Of a stretch of DNA of 64,000 bases, positions 43,810-52,753 are shown one piece after another. The stretch spans positions 218,154-282,153 of the forward strand of contig NZ_JACOAF010000058.1 in NCBI RefSeq assembly GCF_014269285.1. Reading direction: 5' to 3'. Within the stretch, counting starts at the first letter, position 1, and the number at the start of each line of letters is the position of its first letter. This DNA comes from Rufibacter sediminis (GTDB lineage: Bacteria > Bacteroidota > Bacteroidia > Cytophagales > Hymenobacteraceae). The translations under genes were made by a program, and so were the position numbers. The notes beneath the pieces are model-generated. The model was not told the origin of the DNA and made no database searches. It was given only the letters and a program-made list of their open reading frames with translations.

Positions 43810-46221
43810 ATGCAAACCGTTGAACGGATTACGAAACTTTCCCTTACCAGAGAAGAGATGTTGCAAGACTATCGCATTGCCTGCGAGAGTCGGCAGGCCA
43901 GTTTAACTGGCCGGAAAGAAGTATTTATGGGTAAAGCCAAGTTCGGGATTTTCGGAGACGGGAAAGAGGTGGCGCAACTGGCTATGGCCCGTTTTTTCCG
44001 CCCCGGCGATTTCCGCTCCGGCTATTATCGGGATCAGACGTTTATGTTCGCCATCGGTGAACTCACCATACAGCAGTTTTTTGCCCAATTATACGCCCAC
44101 ACCGATGTGGAGCAGGAGCCCTCTACTGCCGGCCGCAGCATGACCGGTCACTTCGGTACCCGCCTGCTAGACGATGAAGGGAAGTGGAAGCCCCAAACCT
44201 CAGCCAAGAATTCCTCCGCCGATATTTCGCCCACCGGCGCCCAAATGCCGCGCCTCCTGGGCCTAGCGTACGCCTCTAAACTGTACCGCCAGAACCCTGA
44301 ACTGCACCAATTCACTGATTTCTCGGTGAACGGAAACGAGATCGCCTTCGGGACCATTGGCAATGCTTCTACCTCAGAAGGAGTTTTCTTTGAGACGATC
44401 AACGCCGCCGGGGTGTTGCAGGTGCCTATGCTGGTCTCTGTCTGGGACGATGGCTACGGTATTTCTGTGCCGGCGCACTACCAGACAACTAAAAGCAGCA
44501 TCTCTGAGATTCTGGCCGGATTCCAGCGCGATGCGCCGGGAGAACAGGGCTATGAGCTGTTCAAGGTAAAAGGATGGGATTACGCGGGTTTATGTGAAGT
44601 GTACCAGCAAGCCACCCAGGTATGCCGCGAACAGCACGTGCCCGTTCTTATTCACGTGGAGGAAGTAACCCAACCCCAGGGCCACTCCACCTCCGGCTCG
44701 CATGAGCGCTACAAGTCCAAAGAGCGGCTTGCCTGGGAAGAAGAGTATGACTGCATCAAGCAGATGCGGAACTGGCTCATCACCAGTGGCTACGCCGATC
44801 ACGCGGAACTAAACCAGATTGAGGCTGAGGCCAAGGAAGCGGTGCGGGTGGCGCGGGCCAATGCCTGGGCTGCGTTCAATACTGCCATTCAGGAAGACCA
44901 TGCCCAGTGTCTGCACCTCTTAGACCAGCTTTCGGGCAGTTTAGAGCAAAACGCCTCTAAAATAGCCACCATCCGGGAAGAACTCAGTAAAACCATCAAC
45001 CCGCTCCGGTCAGATGCCATTCGGGCGGCCAGAAAAGCCTTGCGCTTTGTGCGTCATGAGAAAAGCGCCGCCAAACGCGAACTGGTGAAATGGCTGGAGA
45101 CCGTTCAGGGCGAAAATGCTGAGCGCTACAATTCTTACCTCTACAGCCAGTCCGATGAGTCTGCTTTGTTGGTGGAGGAAATCAAACCAGAATACACTGA
45201 GGACAGCCCTGTTGTAGATGCCCGCGAGGTGCTGCAAGCCTGTTTTGATGCCGCTCTGGCCCGCGAGCCCCGCCTGTTCGCTATTGGCGAGGACGTAGGC
45301 AAGATAGGTGACGTTAACCAGGCCTTCGCTGGTTTGCAGGATAAATACGGCGAGATACGGGTCACCGATACCGGCATCCGGGAGTGTACCATCATAGGGC
45401 AGGGCATTGGCGCGGCTTTACGCGGCCTCCGTCCATTAACCGAAATCCAGTACCTGGACTATTTACTTTACGCCATCCAGATTCTAAGCGATGATCTGGC
45501 CAGTTTGCAGTACCGCACCAAAGGCGGCCAGAAAGCTCCGCTGATTGTGCGTACGCGCGGACACCGGTTGGAAGGCGTCTGGCACTCCGGTTCTCCCATG
45601 GGCATGATCCTGCACAGCTTGCGGGGGATGCACGTGTTGGTGCCGCGTAACATGACCCAGGCCGCCGGCTTCTACAATTTGCTTCTGAAGTCTGATGAAC
45701 CAGCGCTGGTGGTGGAATGCCTCAACGGCTACCGCCTGAAAGAGCGTATTCCGGCCAACATCGGGGAGTTCACCATCCCCTTGGGAATGCCTGAGGTCCT
45801 GAAGAAAGGAACGGATATTACCATCGTCACCTATGGCTCTATGTGCCGCGTGGTGATGGAAGCCGCAGAGCAACTGGAAACAGTCGGCATCTCGGCGGAA
45901 GTAATTGACGTGCAGACGCTTCTACCGTTTGACTTAGAGCATCAGATTACCGATTCCATCCGGAAAACGAACCGTGTTCTGTTCACCGATGAGGATGTCT
46001 CTGGTGGGGCTACCGGGTTTATGATGCAGAAAGTAGTAGATGAGCAGGAAGCCTGGCGTTGGCTGGATTCCAAACCGGCTACGCTTTCGGCTCAGGATCA
46101 CCGTCCTTCTTATTCCACAGACGGAGATTACTTCTCTAAGCCCAGCGCCGATGATGTGTTTGAGCGGGTGTATGCCATGATGCACGAGGCTGATCCCAAC
46201 GCTTTCCCGGCTCTTTACTAA
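43810..46221 (+). CDS. 2-oxoacid dehydrogenase E1 component, fused alpha and beta subunits
   Basis: A thiamine-diphosphate-dependent decarboxylase of 803 residues feeding acyl groups to a lipoyl E2. The alpha part (about 1-430) has FFRPGDFRSGYYRDQTFM, GNASTSEGVFFETINAAG and WDDGYGISVP; the beta part (about 470-803) has FAIGEDVGKIGDVNQAFAGL, DTGIRECTIIGQGIGAALRGLRP, GHRLEGVWHSGSPM and TIVTYGSMCRVV. Bacteroidota often carry this fused form of the branched-chain/pyruvate E1; which 2-oxoacid it uses is not decided by sequence. The two halves are joined in one open frame with no sign of frameshift. E2 and E3 are not nearby. Confidence 0.92.
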   Translation: MQTVERITKLSLTREEMLQDYRIACESRQASLTGRKEVFMGKAKFGIFGDGKEVAQLAMARFFRPGDFRSGYYRDQTFMFAIGELTIQQFFAQLYAHTDVEQEPSTAGRSMTGHFGTRLLDDEGKWKPQTSAKNSSADISPTGAQMPRLLGLAYASKLYRQNPELHQFTDFSVNGNEIAFGTIGNASTSEGVFFETINAAGVLQVPMLVSVWDDGYGISVPAHYQTTKSSISEILAGFQRDAPGEQGYELFKVKGWDYAGLCEVYQQATQVCREQHVPVLIHVEEVTQPQGHSTSGSHERYKSKERLAWEEEYDCIKQMRNWLITSGYADHAELNQIEAEAKEAVRVARANAWAAFNTAIQEDHAQCLHLLDQLSGSLEQNASKIATIREELSKTINPLRSDAIRAARKALRFVRHEKSAAKRELVKWLETVQGENAERYNSYLYSQSDESALLVEEIKPEYTEDSPVVDAREVLQACFDAALAREPRLFAIGEDVGKIGDVNQAFAGLQDKYGEIRVTDTGIRECTIIGQGIGAALRGLRPLTEIQYLDYLLYAIQILSDDLASLQYRTKGGQKAPLIVRTRGHRLEGVWHSGSPMGMILHSLRGMHVLVPRNMTQAAGFYNLLLKSDEPALVVECLNGYRLKERIPANIGEFTIPLGMPEVLKKGTDITIVTYGSMCRVVMEAAEQLETVGISAEVIDVQTLLPFDLEHQITDSIRKTNRVLFTDEDVSGGATGFMMQKVVDEQEAWRWLDSKPATLSAQDHRPSYSTDGDYFSKPSADDVFERVYAMMHEADPNAFPALY

Positions 46222-46228
46222 GGAGTGA

Positions 46229-46288
46229 TTCATTTAAAAAGCCACCGGCCAACAAAGACGTATGTTGGCCGGTGGCTTTTTAAATGAA
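46229..46288. terminator. 60-base hairpin terminator, bidirectional
   Basis: Perfect 26-bp arms containing AAAAAGCCACCGGCCAACA and complement around AAGACGTA, between the convergent E1 and lipoprotein genes. Confidence 0.88.
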
Positions 46289-46303
46289 AGGCGATAAAGC
46301 GGT

Positions 46304-46900
46304 TTACTTGTCGAACTTAAGAATTATTTCCGGCGACTCTATTTTATTGCTCTTGTTTCTATCCCGGTCCAGAATGTAGAAGTCATACTTGATGGTGTCT
46401 CCCTGAACCAACCGTTTGTTTAAGTAAAAATCATTCATTTTGTAGTAGATAGACTGGTTTTTGGGGATGTCAAACCCGCCCACTTTGATGTCGCCCTCCA
46501 ACGGTTCCGTTCGGTCAACGGAATAGATTTCCGGTAGACGGTTATAGTATTTGATGAGGCTGTATTCTATTCTGGTAACCGGTGGGTCACCTTCTCTGAT
46601 TTGGGTCTGAACGTAGACTTGTTGAAAGGTGCCGTTGATCTTGACGTAGAAGTCGCAGTAGAAATCGATCAACGAAGGATCATCTGCATCAGAAAGTCCA
46701 ATGTTTCCGTCGCCGTCCCTGAACCTGATCACGTGTTGTATGGTGTCCACCACATTCAAGCCCTTCAGGGCTGCATTATGAGTATAGCCTCTATACTCAA
46801 TGCTGGGTTCCATGGGAAAGTCGGGGGAGTTGTAGCAAGCGGTTAAGCCCAGAGAACCAAACACAAAGGCCAGACTAAAAAAGAGTCTATGTTTTTTCAT
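46304..46900 (-). CDS. hypothetical lipoprotein
   Basis: A 198-residue protein with a lipoprotein signal MKKHRLFFSLAFVFGSLGLTAC (lipobox LTAC at about residues 19-22). The mature part contains VIRFRDGDGNIGLSDAD, an acidic Dx(D)G loop seen in many Bacteroidota lipoproteins and possibly calcium-binding, and a beta-rich body ending ESPEIILKFDK. The function is unknown. The frame is open 14 codons upstream, but the ATG at 46900 gives a proper signal peptide. It diverges from the LuxE-like gene. Confidence 0.78.
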   Translation of the reverse strand: MKKHRLFFSLAFVFGSLGLTACYNSPDFPMEPSIEYRGYTHNAALKGLNVVDTIQHVIRFRDGDGNIGLSDADDPSLIDFYCDFYVKINGTFQQVYVQTQIREGDPPVTRIEYSLIKYYNRLPEIYSVDRTEPLEGDIKVGGFDIPKNQSIYYKMNDFYLNKRLVQGDTIKYDFYILDRDRNKSNKIESPEIILKFDK

Positions 46901-46978
46901 AGTAAAATTATGAGCACCTAAGGTACAAATCCTAACGCGCACTTGTTTACTTTGTTGTATAATTTAGCACCATCTTCC

Positions 46979-47971
46979 ATGGGTTTTCCCGTAGAGTACA
47001 AAAAAGAGATCCTGCAACAGGGGCCACAGGAGTTTGAAGCCGCAGCCCTGGCCTTGTTCCACTACCAGGCGGTGCATAATCCGGTGTACGGCACGTACCT
47101 GAAGCACCTGAAGAAGGAGCTGAGCCACGTAAAACAGCTCCATCAGATTCCGTTTCTGCCCATCGAGTTCTTTAAAACCCATTCTGTTCAGTCGCATCCG
47201 TTTACGCCAGCTGTTGTTTTCAAGAGCAGCGGGACCACGCAGCAACAAAGAAGCCAGCACCTGGTAGCTGATCCCGAGTTCTATAAAGTACATGCCCAGT
47301 ACCTGTTTGAAGAAACCTACGGACCTTTGGCCGGATGTGTCTTTCTGGCGCTGTTGCCTTCGTATCTGGAGCAGGGAGATTCCTCTCTGGTGATGATGAT
47401 TGACCACTTCATCAAGGCCAGCGGCCAAACCCAGCCCGGCTTTTACCTCAGAAACCACGCCGAACTGCGCGAAGCGGTGGCACAGGCGAAGCGGTCCGGC
47501 AAAAAAGTGTACCTGTTTGGGGTAACGTACGCCTTGCTGGACTTAGCCGAGGAAGTAAGCCCTGGGGAGTTTAGCGGCACCGTCATCTTTGAAACCGGCG
47601 GAATGAAAGGCCGGCGGCGCGAGATGGTGCGCGAGGAACTGCATGGTCTCCTGACCCGGGCATTTGGGGTAGACGCCATCCATTCTGAGTACGGCATGAC
47701 CGAACTGCTGTCACAAGCCTATTCCACCGGCCAAGGTATTTTCCAGCCCTCGCGTACGCTGCGGGTGCTGGTGCGCGACGTGAACGATCCTTTCTCCGTC
47801 TCCAGCGAGGCCGGTTCCGGGGGGGTGAATGTCATTGATCTGGCCAACGTAGACTCCTGCGCTTTCATCGAAACCAAAGACCTGGGCAAACTCTACCCCG
47901 ATGGGTCCTTTGAGATCATGGGCCGCTTTGACAACTCCGACATTAGGGGGTGTAACCTACTGGTGGGGTAG
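46979..47971 (+). CDS. LuxE/PaaK-type acyl-protein synthetase-like enzyme
   Basis: An adenylate-forming-like protein of 330 residues. IPFLPIEFFKTHSV and VFKSSGTTQQQRSQHL match the LuxE family, where SSGTT is the nucleotide loop; further IFETGGMKGRRREM, IHSEYGMTELLSQAYS and an ending with GRFDNSDIRGCNLLVG. LuxE activates fatty acids and transfers them to a carrier or reductase; no lux, reductase or carrier gene is present here, so the acceptor is unknown. An ATG at 46979 is preferred to a TTG 12 codons earlier. Confidence 0.85.
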   Translation: MGFPVEYKKEILQQGPQEFEAAALALFHYQAVHNPVYGTYLKHLKKELSHVKQLHQIPFLPIEFFKTHSVQSHPFTPAVVFKSSGTTQQQRSQHLVADPEFYKVHAQYLFEETYGPLAGCVFLALLPSYLEQGDSSLVMMIDHFIKASGQTQPGFYLRNHAELREAVAQAKRSGKKVYLFGVTYALLDLAEEVSPGEFSGTVIFETGGMKGRRREMVREELHGLLTRAFGVDAIHSEYGMTELLSQAYSTGQGIFQPSRTLRVLVRDVNDPFSVSSEAGSGGVNVIDLANVDSCAFIETKDLGKLYPDGSFEIMGRFDNSDIRGCNLLVG

Positions 47972-48009
47972 CGTTTTAGGCCTGGTTTAACTAAAACTGC
48001 TTTAAAACG
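47972..48009. repeat. dispersed palindrome copy, imperfect
   Basis: CGTTTTAGGCCTGGTTT and AAACTGCTTTAAAACG arms directly after the LuxE-like stop. Confidence 0.6.
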
Positions 48010-48050
48010 GAAATCGCCGCTTAGAACCAGACTAAGCGGCGATTTCCGTT
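48006..48050. terminator. hairpin between convergent genes
   Basis: Perfect 19-bp arms (AACGGAAATCGCCGCTTAG and complement) around 7 bases, sharing its first bases with the repeat copy before it. Confidence 0.75.
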
Positions 48051-48065
48051 CTAAAGCTTTATTTT

Positions 48066-49220
48066 CTACTTGGCGTAGGCTCGGGCATCGTCCTCGGTGA
48101 TGGTGTCTTCGCTCATGATCACCAGGCGTTCCACCACGTTGCGGAGCTCCCGCACGTTCCCGCGCCAGTCCAGTGACTGCAGGTAGGTGAGGGCTTCGGG
48201 CAAGATTTGCTTGGGTTTGTTTCCATAGTCGCGGGCCACATCCTGCAGGAATTTCTCCACCAGGCTGGGGATATCCTCGCGGCGTTCGTTTAACGGCGGC
48301 ACATGGATCAGGATGACACTCAGGCGGTGGTACAAGTCTTCCCGGAAGTTCTTGGCTTCTATTTCCTCCAACAGATTTTTATTGGTAGCGGCCACCACGC
48401 GCACATCTACGGTAATGTCTTTGTCGCCGCCCACGCGGGTGATCTTGTGCTCCTGAAGCGCGCGCAGCACTTTGGCTTGCGCCGAGAGACTCATGTCCCC
48501 GATCTCGTCCAGAAACAACGTTCCGCCATTGGCCTGCTCAAACTTCCCGATGCGCTGCTTCACCGCCGAGGTGAACGATCCTTTCTCGTGGCCAAATAAT
48601 TCGCTTTCAATCAACTCACTGGGAATGGCTGCGCAGTTGACCTCCACCAGCGGGCCCTGCGCCCGGTTGCTTTGCTCGTGCAGTGACCGCGCCACCAGCT
48701 CTTTCCCGGCTCCGTTGGGGCCGGTGATCAATACGCGGGCATCGGTGGGAGCCACCTTCGCCACCGCCGACTTTACTTTCCCCAGGGCGGGAGACGAGCC
48801 TACCATTTCATAGGTTTTGGAAATCTTCTTCTTCAGGGTCTTGGTTTCCGTGACCAGAGTAGCCTTATCCAGGGCGTTGCGCACCGATACCAGCAGCCGG
48901 TTCAGATCCGGGGGTTTCACCAGGAAATCATAGGCGCCTTTCTTGGTGGCCTCTACGGCGGTGTCAATGGTGACGTGCGCCGAGATCATGATAAAAGGAG
49001 TGTCTGGCACCAGAATCATGGCCCGTTCCAGTACTTCCATCCCGTCTAGCTTGGGCATTTTGATGTCGCAGAGTACCACGTCATATTTGCTTTTCTGCAG
49101 CAGGTCCAGGCCGCGTTCGCCGTCTTCGGCTTCGTCTACGGTATAGCTTTCGTACTCCAGAATTTCTTTCAGGGTGTAGCGGATGCTACGTTCATCATCT
49201 ATGATCAGGATTTTGGGCAT
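48066..49220 (-). CDS. sigma-54-type response regulator (NtrC-like) without DNA-binding domain
   Basis: A 384-residue regulator: receiver domain (1-120, phospho-acceptor D52 in LCDIKMP), then an AAA+ domain with Walker A GPNGAGKELVAR, Walker B GGTLFLDEIGDM and the arginine-finger region FREDLYHRLSV. The sigma-54 contact loop reads GSFTSA where the canonical motif is GAFTGA. The protein stops after LRNVVERLVIMSEDTITEDDARAYAK and lacks the C-terminal Fis-type helix-turn-helix. It may act on sigma-54 without binding DNA, or by another mechanism. No sensor kinase is adjacent. Confidence 0.9.
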   Translation of the reverse strand: MPKILIIDDERSIRYTLKEILEYESYTVDEAEDGERGLDLLQKSKYDVVLCDIKMPKLDGMEVLERAMILVPDTPFIMISAHVTIDTAVEATKKGAYDFLVKPPDLNRLLVSVRNALDKATLVTETKTLKKKISKTYEMVGSSPALGKVKSAVAKVAPTDARVLITGPNGAGKELVARSLHEQSNRAQGPLVEVNCAAIPSELIESELFGHEKGSFTSAVKQRIGKFEQANGGTLFLDEIGDMSLSAQAKVLRALQEHKITRVGGDKDITVDVRVVAATNKNLLEEIEAKNFREDLYHRLSVILIHVPPLNERREDIPSLVEKFLQDVARDYGNKPKQILPEALTYLQSLDWRGNVRELRNVVERLVIMSEDTITEDDARAYAK

Positions 49221-49302
49221 GGGTTTTCGGGTTTACTGTGCCAACGGCAAAAGCTTGCGGTTTATTTCCGAATGGCATACGCGGGAATGAACCTATTGGA
49301 TA

Positions 49303-49336
49303 TTTTGGGGCTGTTTTTCGTAAATCGGCCGCAAAA
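49303..49336. repeat. dispersed palindrome copy, imperfect
   Basis: TTTTGGGGCTGTTTTTCG and TAAATCGGCCGCAAAA arms. Confidence 0.55.
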
Positions 49337-49392
49337 CAGGGCTTGAGCAAAGGGTAAAAGTATAAAACTTTGGGCAGTTGGCAAGTGGTTCT

Positions 49393-50145
49393 TCAGCTTC
49401 CTTGGGCCAGGGCCAGCAGAGTCTTGATTCTTTCCCTGGATGCGGCCATGTGCCCGTATTCGGTTGCCAAAGGTGTTCCCCCCATGGGAACATCTTCCCG
49501 CCGGAAGGTCATGGCACTTTCCCTGAACTCCCGCGCCGAGGCATGGAACTCCATCGCCCCGCTTTGTTCCAGCAGCGCCGGCAGGTTGTGCTCGTTGATG
49601 CCGCCCCCGGGCAGAATAACCAGGCGATTACCGGCTCTTTGCCGAAGTTCAGAGAGAAGCGCGGCGCCGTTGGAAGCCGTGTCCTGTTGCCCCGAAGTGA
49701 GCAGCCGGTCTACTTTGAGCGAGAGCAGGTCTTCCAAGGCCTGATACGGATCTGGGGTGAGGTCAAAGGCCCGGTGAAAGGTGACGCTCATGGGGCGGGC
49801 CGCGGCTATCAGTTCACGGGTGCGGGCCACATCAATGGTGCCATCGGGTTGCAACACGCCCAGTACCACACCATCGGCCCCCAACTGCTTGGCCAACAGA
49901 ATGTCCTGCTGCATGACACTGAATTCCAGATCTGAGTACCGGAAATCGCCCCGGCGGGGCCTAATAAGCACGTGCAGTTTTATGGAAAGATGCTTGCGGC
50001 AAAGCTGGATCATGCCGGCGCTGGGCGTGGTGCCGCCTTCTACCAGGTTATCGCAGAGTTCTACCCGCCGGGCACCCGCTTCCTGCGCCGTGATCGCCGA
50101 CTCCACGGAATCCACGCACACCTCCATGATGATTTGCTTCATCAT
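49393..50145 (-). CDS. cutC: CutC family copper homeostasis protein
   Basis: A 250-residue TIM-barrel protein. MEVCVDSVESAITAQEAGARRVELC, LHVLIRPRRGDFRYSD, GADGVVLGVL, VTFHRAFD, LTSGQQDTA and VILPGGGINEHN are all characteristic of CutC, linked genetically to copper tolerance though its molecular activity remains unsettled. It starts 6 bases after the stop of the aspartylglucosaminidase-like gene, so the two are co-transcribed. Confidence 0.92.
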   Translation of the reverse strand: MMKQIIMEVCVDSVESAITAQEAGARRVELCDNLVEGGTTPSAGMIQLCRKHLSIKLHVLIRPRRGDFRYSDLEFSVMQQDILLAKQLGADGVVLGVLQPDGTIDVARTRELIAAARPMSVTFHRAFDLTPDPYQALEDLLSLKVDRLLTSGQQDTASNGAALLSELRQRAGNRLVILPGGGINEHNLPALLEQSGAMEFHASAREFRESAMTFRREDVPMGGTPLATEYGHMAASRERIKTLLALAQGS

Positions 50146-50151
50146 GCCGCT

Positions 50152-51132
50152 TTAGAGCTTGAATTTAGCATCCAGCAGTTTGTTTGTGTGCTGGTCCCGG
50201 ACGGCGTAGTTAAAGCCCCGCTGGATACAGTACCCACCGTATTCGCCCTGTTTGTTGATGGCGATGAAGCCCACCTGCAGGTCTTTTACATCCTTCTGTT
50301 TGCGGATGATGCGCTCCACGGCCAACTGACAGGCTTTCTCCGGGGAATTTCCCTGGCGCATGAGTTCCACTACCAAATGGCTGCCTACCATCCTGATCAC
50401 GGCTTCGCCCAGGCCGGTGGCGGTGGCGGCGCCCACTTCGTTGTCCACGAACAAACCGGCTCCAATGATTGGGGAATCGCCTACGCGGCCCTTCATCTTA
50501 AAGGCGGCCCCGCTGGTGGTGCAGGCACCCGCCAGGTTCCCATGCGCGTCTAAGGCCAGCAACCCGATGGTGTCATGGTTCTCAATGTTGATGACGGGTT
50601 TGTACTTGGACTCTTTGAGCCAGTTTTTCCAATCCTTCTCTGATTCTGGGGTGAGCAGGTTCTCTTTCTGAAAGCCTTTGGATAACGCGAACTGCAGGGC
50701 ACCATCGCCTACCAGCATGACGTGCGGCGTGTCTTCCATGACTTTACGGGCCACCGAGATGGGATGCTTGATGTGCTGCAGATACGCCACCGCGCCGCAG
50801 TTGCTGTCTTTGTCCATGATGCAGGCATCCAGGGTGACATTGCCTTCGCGGTCTGGAAAACCGCCGTAGCCTACCGTCCGTACGTTGGGGTCTCCTTCGG
50901 GCACGCGCACACCGGCTTCCACGGCATCCAGGGCGTGACCGTTCTGGGAAAGGATCTTCCAGGCGGCATCATTGGCGGGCATGCCGTGGTCCCAGGTAGA
51001 AATGACCAGCGGTTTGTTGGTTTTGCCTGCCTGCAGCGTTCCGGAGAAGGCCTTGTGGAGGGGATAAACACCGCTGACAAAGGCGGTACCCAGGGCGGAA
51101 AGCCGCAGGAAGTGACGTCTGCTTTTCATCAA
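50152..51132 (-). CDS. N4-(beta-N-acetylglucosaminyl)-L-asparaginase family Ntn-hydrolase
   Basis: A 326-residue glycosylasparaginase/isoaspartyl-peptidase-type enzyme that self-cleaves to expose a catalytic threonine, here the T in NHDTIGLLALD (about residue 198). AFKMKGRVGDSPIIGAGLFVDNEVGAATATGLGE-type substrate residues are present. The N-terminus MMKSRRHFLRLSALGTAFVSG carries a twin-arginine signal, so the enzyme is exported folded and probably removes N-linked glycan remnants in the periplasm. First gene of a unit with cutC. Confidence 0.9.
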   Translation of the reverse strand: MMKSRRHFLRLSALGTAFVSGVYPLHKAFSGTLQAGKTNKPLVISTWDHGMPANDAAWKILSQNGHALDAVEAGVRVPEGDPNVRTVGYGGFPDREGNVTLDACIMDKDSNCGAVAYLQHIKHPISVARKVMEDTPHVMLVGDGALQFALSKGFQKENLLTPESEKDWKNWLKESKYKPVINIENHDTIGLLALDAHGNLAGACTTSGAAFKMKGRVGDSPIIGAGLFVDNEVGAATATGLGEAVIRMVGSHLVVELMRQGNSPEKACQLAVERIIRKQKDVKDLQVGFIAINKQGEYGGYCIQRGFNYAVRDQHTNKLLDAKFKL

Positions 51133-51171
51133 GAGAAGTGATTAGATGGGTTCTGTATGTTAAAGATGGAT

Positions 51172-51210
51172 CTGTTTTGAGGCTGTTTTCCAGAAAACAG
51201 CGGAAAAGCG
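51172..51210. repeat. dispersed palindrome copy
   Basis: CTGTTTTGAGGCTGTTTT and AAAACAGCGGAAAAGCG arms around a 3-base centre. Confidence 0.65.
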
Positions 51211-51262
51211 GTAGGGTAGGACTGAGGTGCAACAGGCGGCACTGTGTCCTTTCCAGAGGGTT

Positions 51263-52078
51263 CTAGTTGAGGTGCAGTTCCCCTTCCAGAACAATCTGGG
51301 CTTGGCTGCGCACCTCCAAGGTGTGGTCCTCTTTGATGGTCAGGTGCAGATACCCGCCTCTGGCCGAGAGTTGAAACGCCCGCAGTTCGGTTTTCTGTAG
51401 TTTATGTGACCAGTAGCTGGCCAGGGCACTGTGCGCTGAACCGGTAACGGGGTCTTCATTGATGCCCACCCACGGCCAAAAGCAACGGGAGTAGAAATCG
51501 TACTCGGGGTCTTCTGATCTGGTGGTTACCGCCAAGCCGTTCACCGTGTCCAGTAAGCGGACCAGGCGGTCAAAATCGGGCCGGAGCTGGAGCAGGGTTT
51601 GTTTATCAGGCACTTCCAGCAGGAGCATCTGGAGAGGTTCAGACAGATACAGCGGATAACTGGGCGGCAAACTCAAGGCGTCAAAGAGCCCGGGCAGCGA
51701 TTCATGCGGCTGGTAGTCATACAAAGGGAACCGCATCAGGAGGTGATCGGCTTCTTTTATGGCGTGTAGCACCAAATGTTGCTTCGTGGTGAAGGTTACC
51801 TGCTCCAGTTCCAGTTTCTCCAGGACCAGTTTTGCGGAGGCCAGCGTTGCGTGCCCACAGAAGGCGATTTCCACGGTGGGGGTAAAGTACCGGATGCCAA
51901 AAGCGAAAGCCTGGTTTGGGTCCTGAACCAGAAAAGCAGTTTCAGAAAGGTTCATCTCGGCCGCAATGGCCTGCATTTGGGCCTCGGTCAACGGCTGCTC
52001 CAATAGGCAAACCCCCGCCGGATTCCCTTTGAATGCTTCCCGGGTAAAGGCATCAATGATGTAAGTCTTTATCTTCAT
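51263..52078 (-). CDS. PhzF family isomerase-like protein
   Basis: A 271-residue protein of the diaminopimelate-epimerase fold. The family start YIIDAFTREAFKGNPAGVCLL, the catalytic-Glu motif LSETAFLV (about residue 45), RYFTPTVEIAFCGHATLA and EDPVTGSAHSALASYW are clear. Family members include phenazine enzyme PhzF and many uncharacterised isomerases; there is no phenazine cluster here, so the substrate is unknown. It stands alone on the minus strand. Confidence 0.9.
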   Translation of the reverse strand: MKIKTYIIDAFTREAFKGNPAGVCLLEQPLTEAQMQAIAAEMNLSETAFLVQDPNQAFAFGIRYFTPTVEIAFCGHATLASAKLVLEKLELEQVTFTTKQHLVLHAIKEADHLLMRFPLYDYQPHESLPGLFDALSLPPSYPLYLSEPLQMLLLEVPDKQTLLQLRPDFDRLVRLLDTVNGLAVTTRSEDPEYDFYSRCFWPWVGINEDPVTGSAHSALASYWSHKLQKTELRAFQLSARGGYLHLTIKEDHTLEVRSQAQIVLEGELHLN

Positions 52079-52292
52079 CTCCTTCCGTCAAAGAAAAAGG
52101 GAAGCTAGCAAAGTTTGGCAGGAATGGGAAAGAAAAGGTGAAAAATAGCTTCCTTCAAATGCTCAAGATTCAAGGTTTCCTAGAAAACGAAGCGTTGAGG
52201 TATCAGCCAAAGCCGGGGAGAAGTTCAGCTGTCACTCTATACATAATAGGAGTCACTATTGAGGGCTGGGATTTACTTCTAACTATGTCACC

Positions 52293-52753
52293 TTACCGCA
52301 TAAACAGCCGCTCATCAAAGGGGAAGGGCTCTGAACTGAGCAGCTTGATTTGACCAAACTCAGGATGGCGCGGATTGAAGAGGTAATTATGGTCGCCGTG
52401 CACCACCGCCGAAGGTACTTTCATGCCCACCGTGCGGCTCTCGCGCACGAAGGCGTCCCCGATGAGTTGGGTGGAGTTGGGGTGCGGGAAACTCCGCCAG
52501 TCGGGGGGAGGTCAGAGAGCAGCACTTCGCTTAGCAAAAGCTCGTCCGGGATTTCCAGTGTAATCAACCAGTAGTCCACGGGTACAATGCCCAGCGGCGT
52601 ATGCACGGCGATCTCGGTGGTGCACAGGGCGCGGGATTCACAGGTGTACAGCAGCGCCGTGCCTTTGCTGTTCCAGCGGCCACCCGCAATCTCGGCACCC
52701 CTGCCGGAAAGATCGTTTTTATAAAGTCCTTTGCTCAGCCGATACGCAATCAT
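52293..52753 (-). pseudogene. RES-domain toxin, frameshifted at a C6/G6 run
   Basis: The N-terminal 84 residues are a normal RES toxin: MIAYRLSKGLY, GGRWNSKGTALLYTCES with the active-site Arg/Tyr, and SRALCTTEIAVH with Ser/Glu. After SDLPP the frame runs out of register and stops at 52421. One added base in the G6 run at 52503-52508 restores DWRSFPHPNSTQLIGDAF and continues through VRESRTVGMKVPSAVV to a stop at 52293, giving about 153 residues, the usual RES length. RES toxins degrade NAD. The gene overlaps its antitoxin by 4 bases (ATGA). Either a real inactivation, slippage, or a base-count error in the sequence. Confidence 0.85.

Noticed and set aside
52138..52353. A 71-codon plus-strand frame between phzF and the RES gene
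   Set aside because: It overlaps the restored C-terminus of the RES toxin on the other strand and has unlikely composition.
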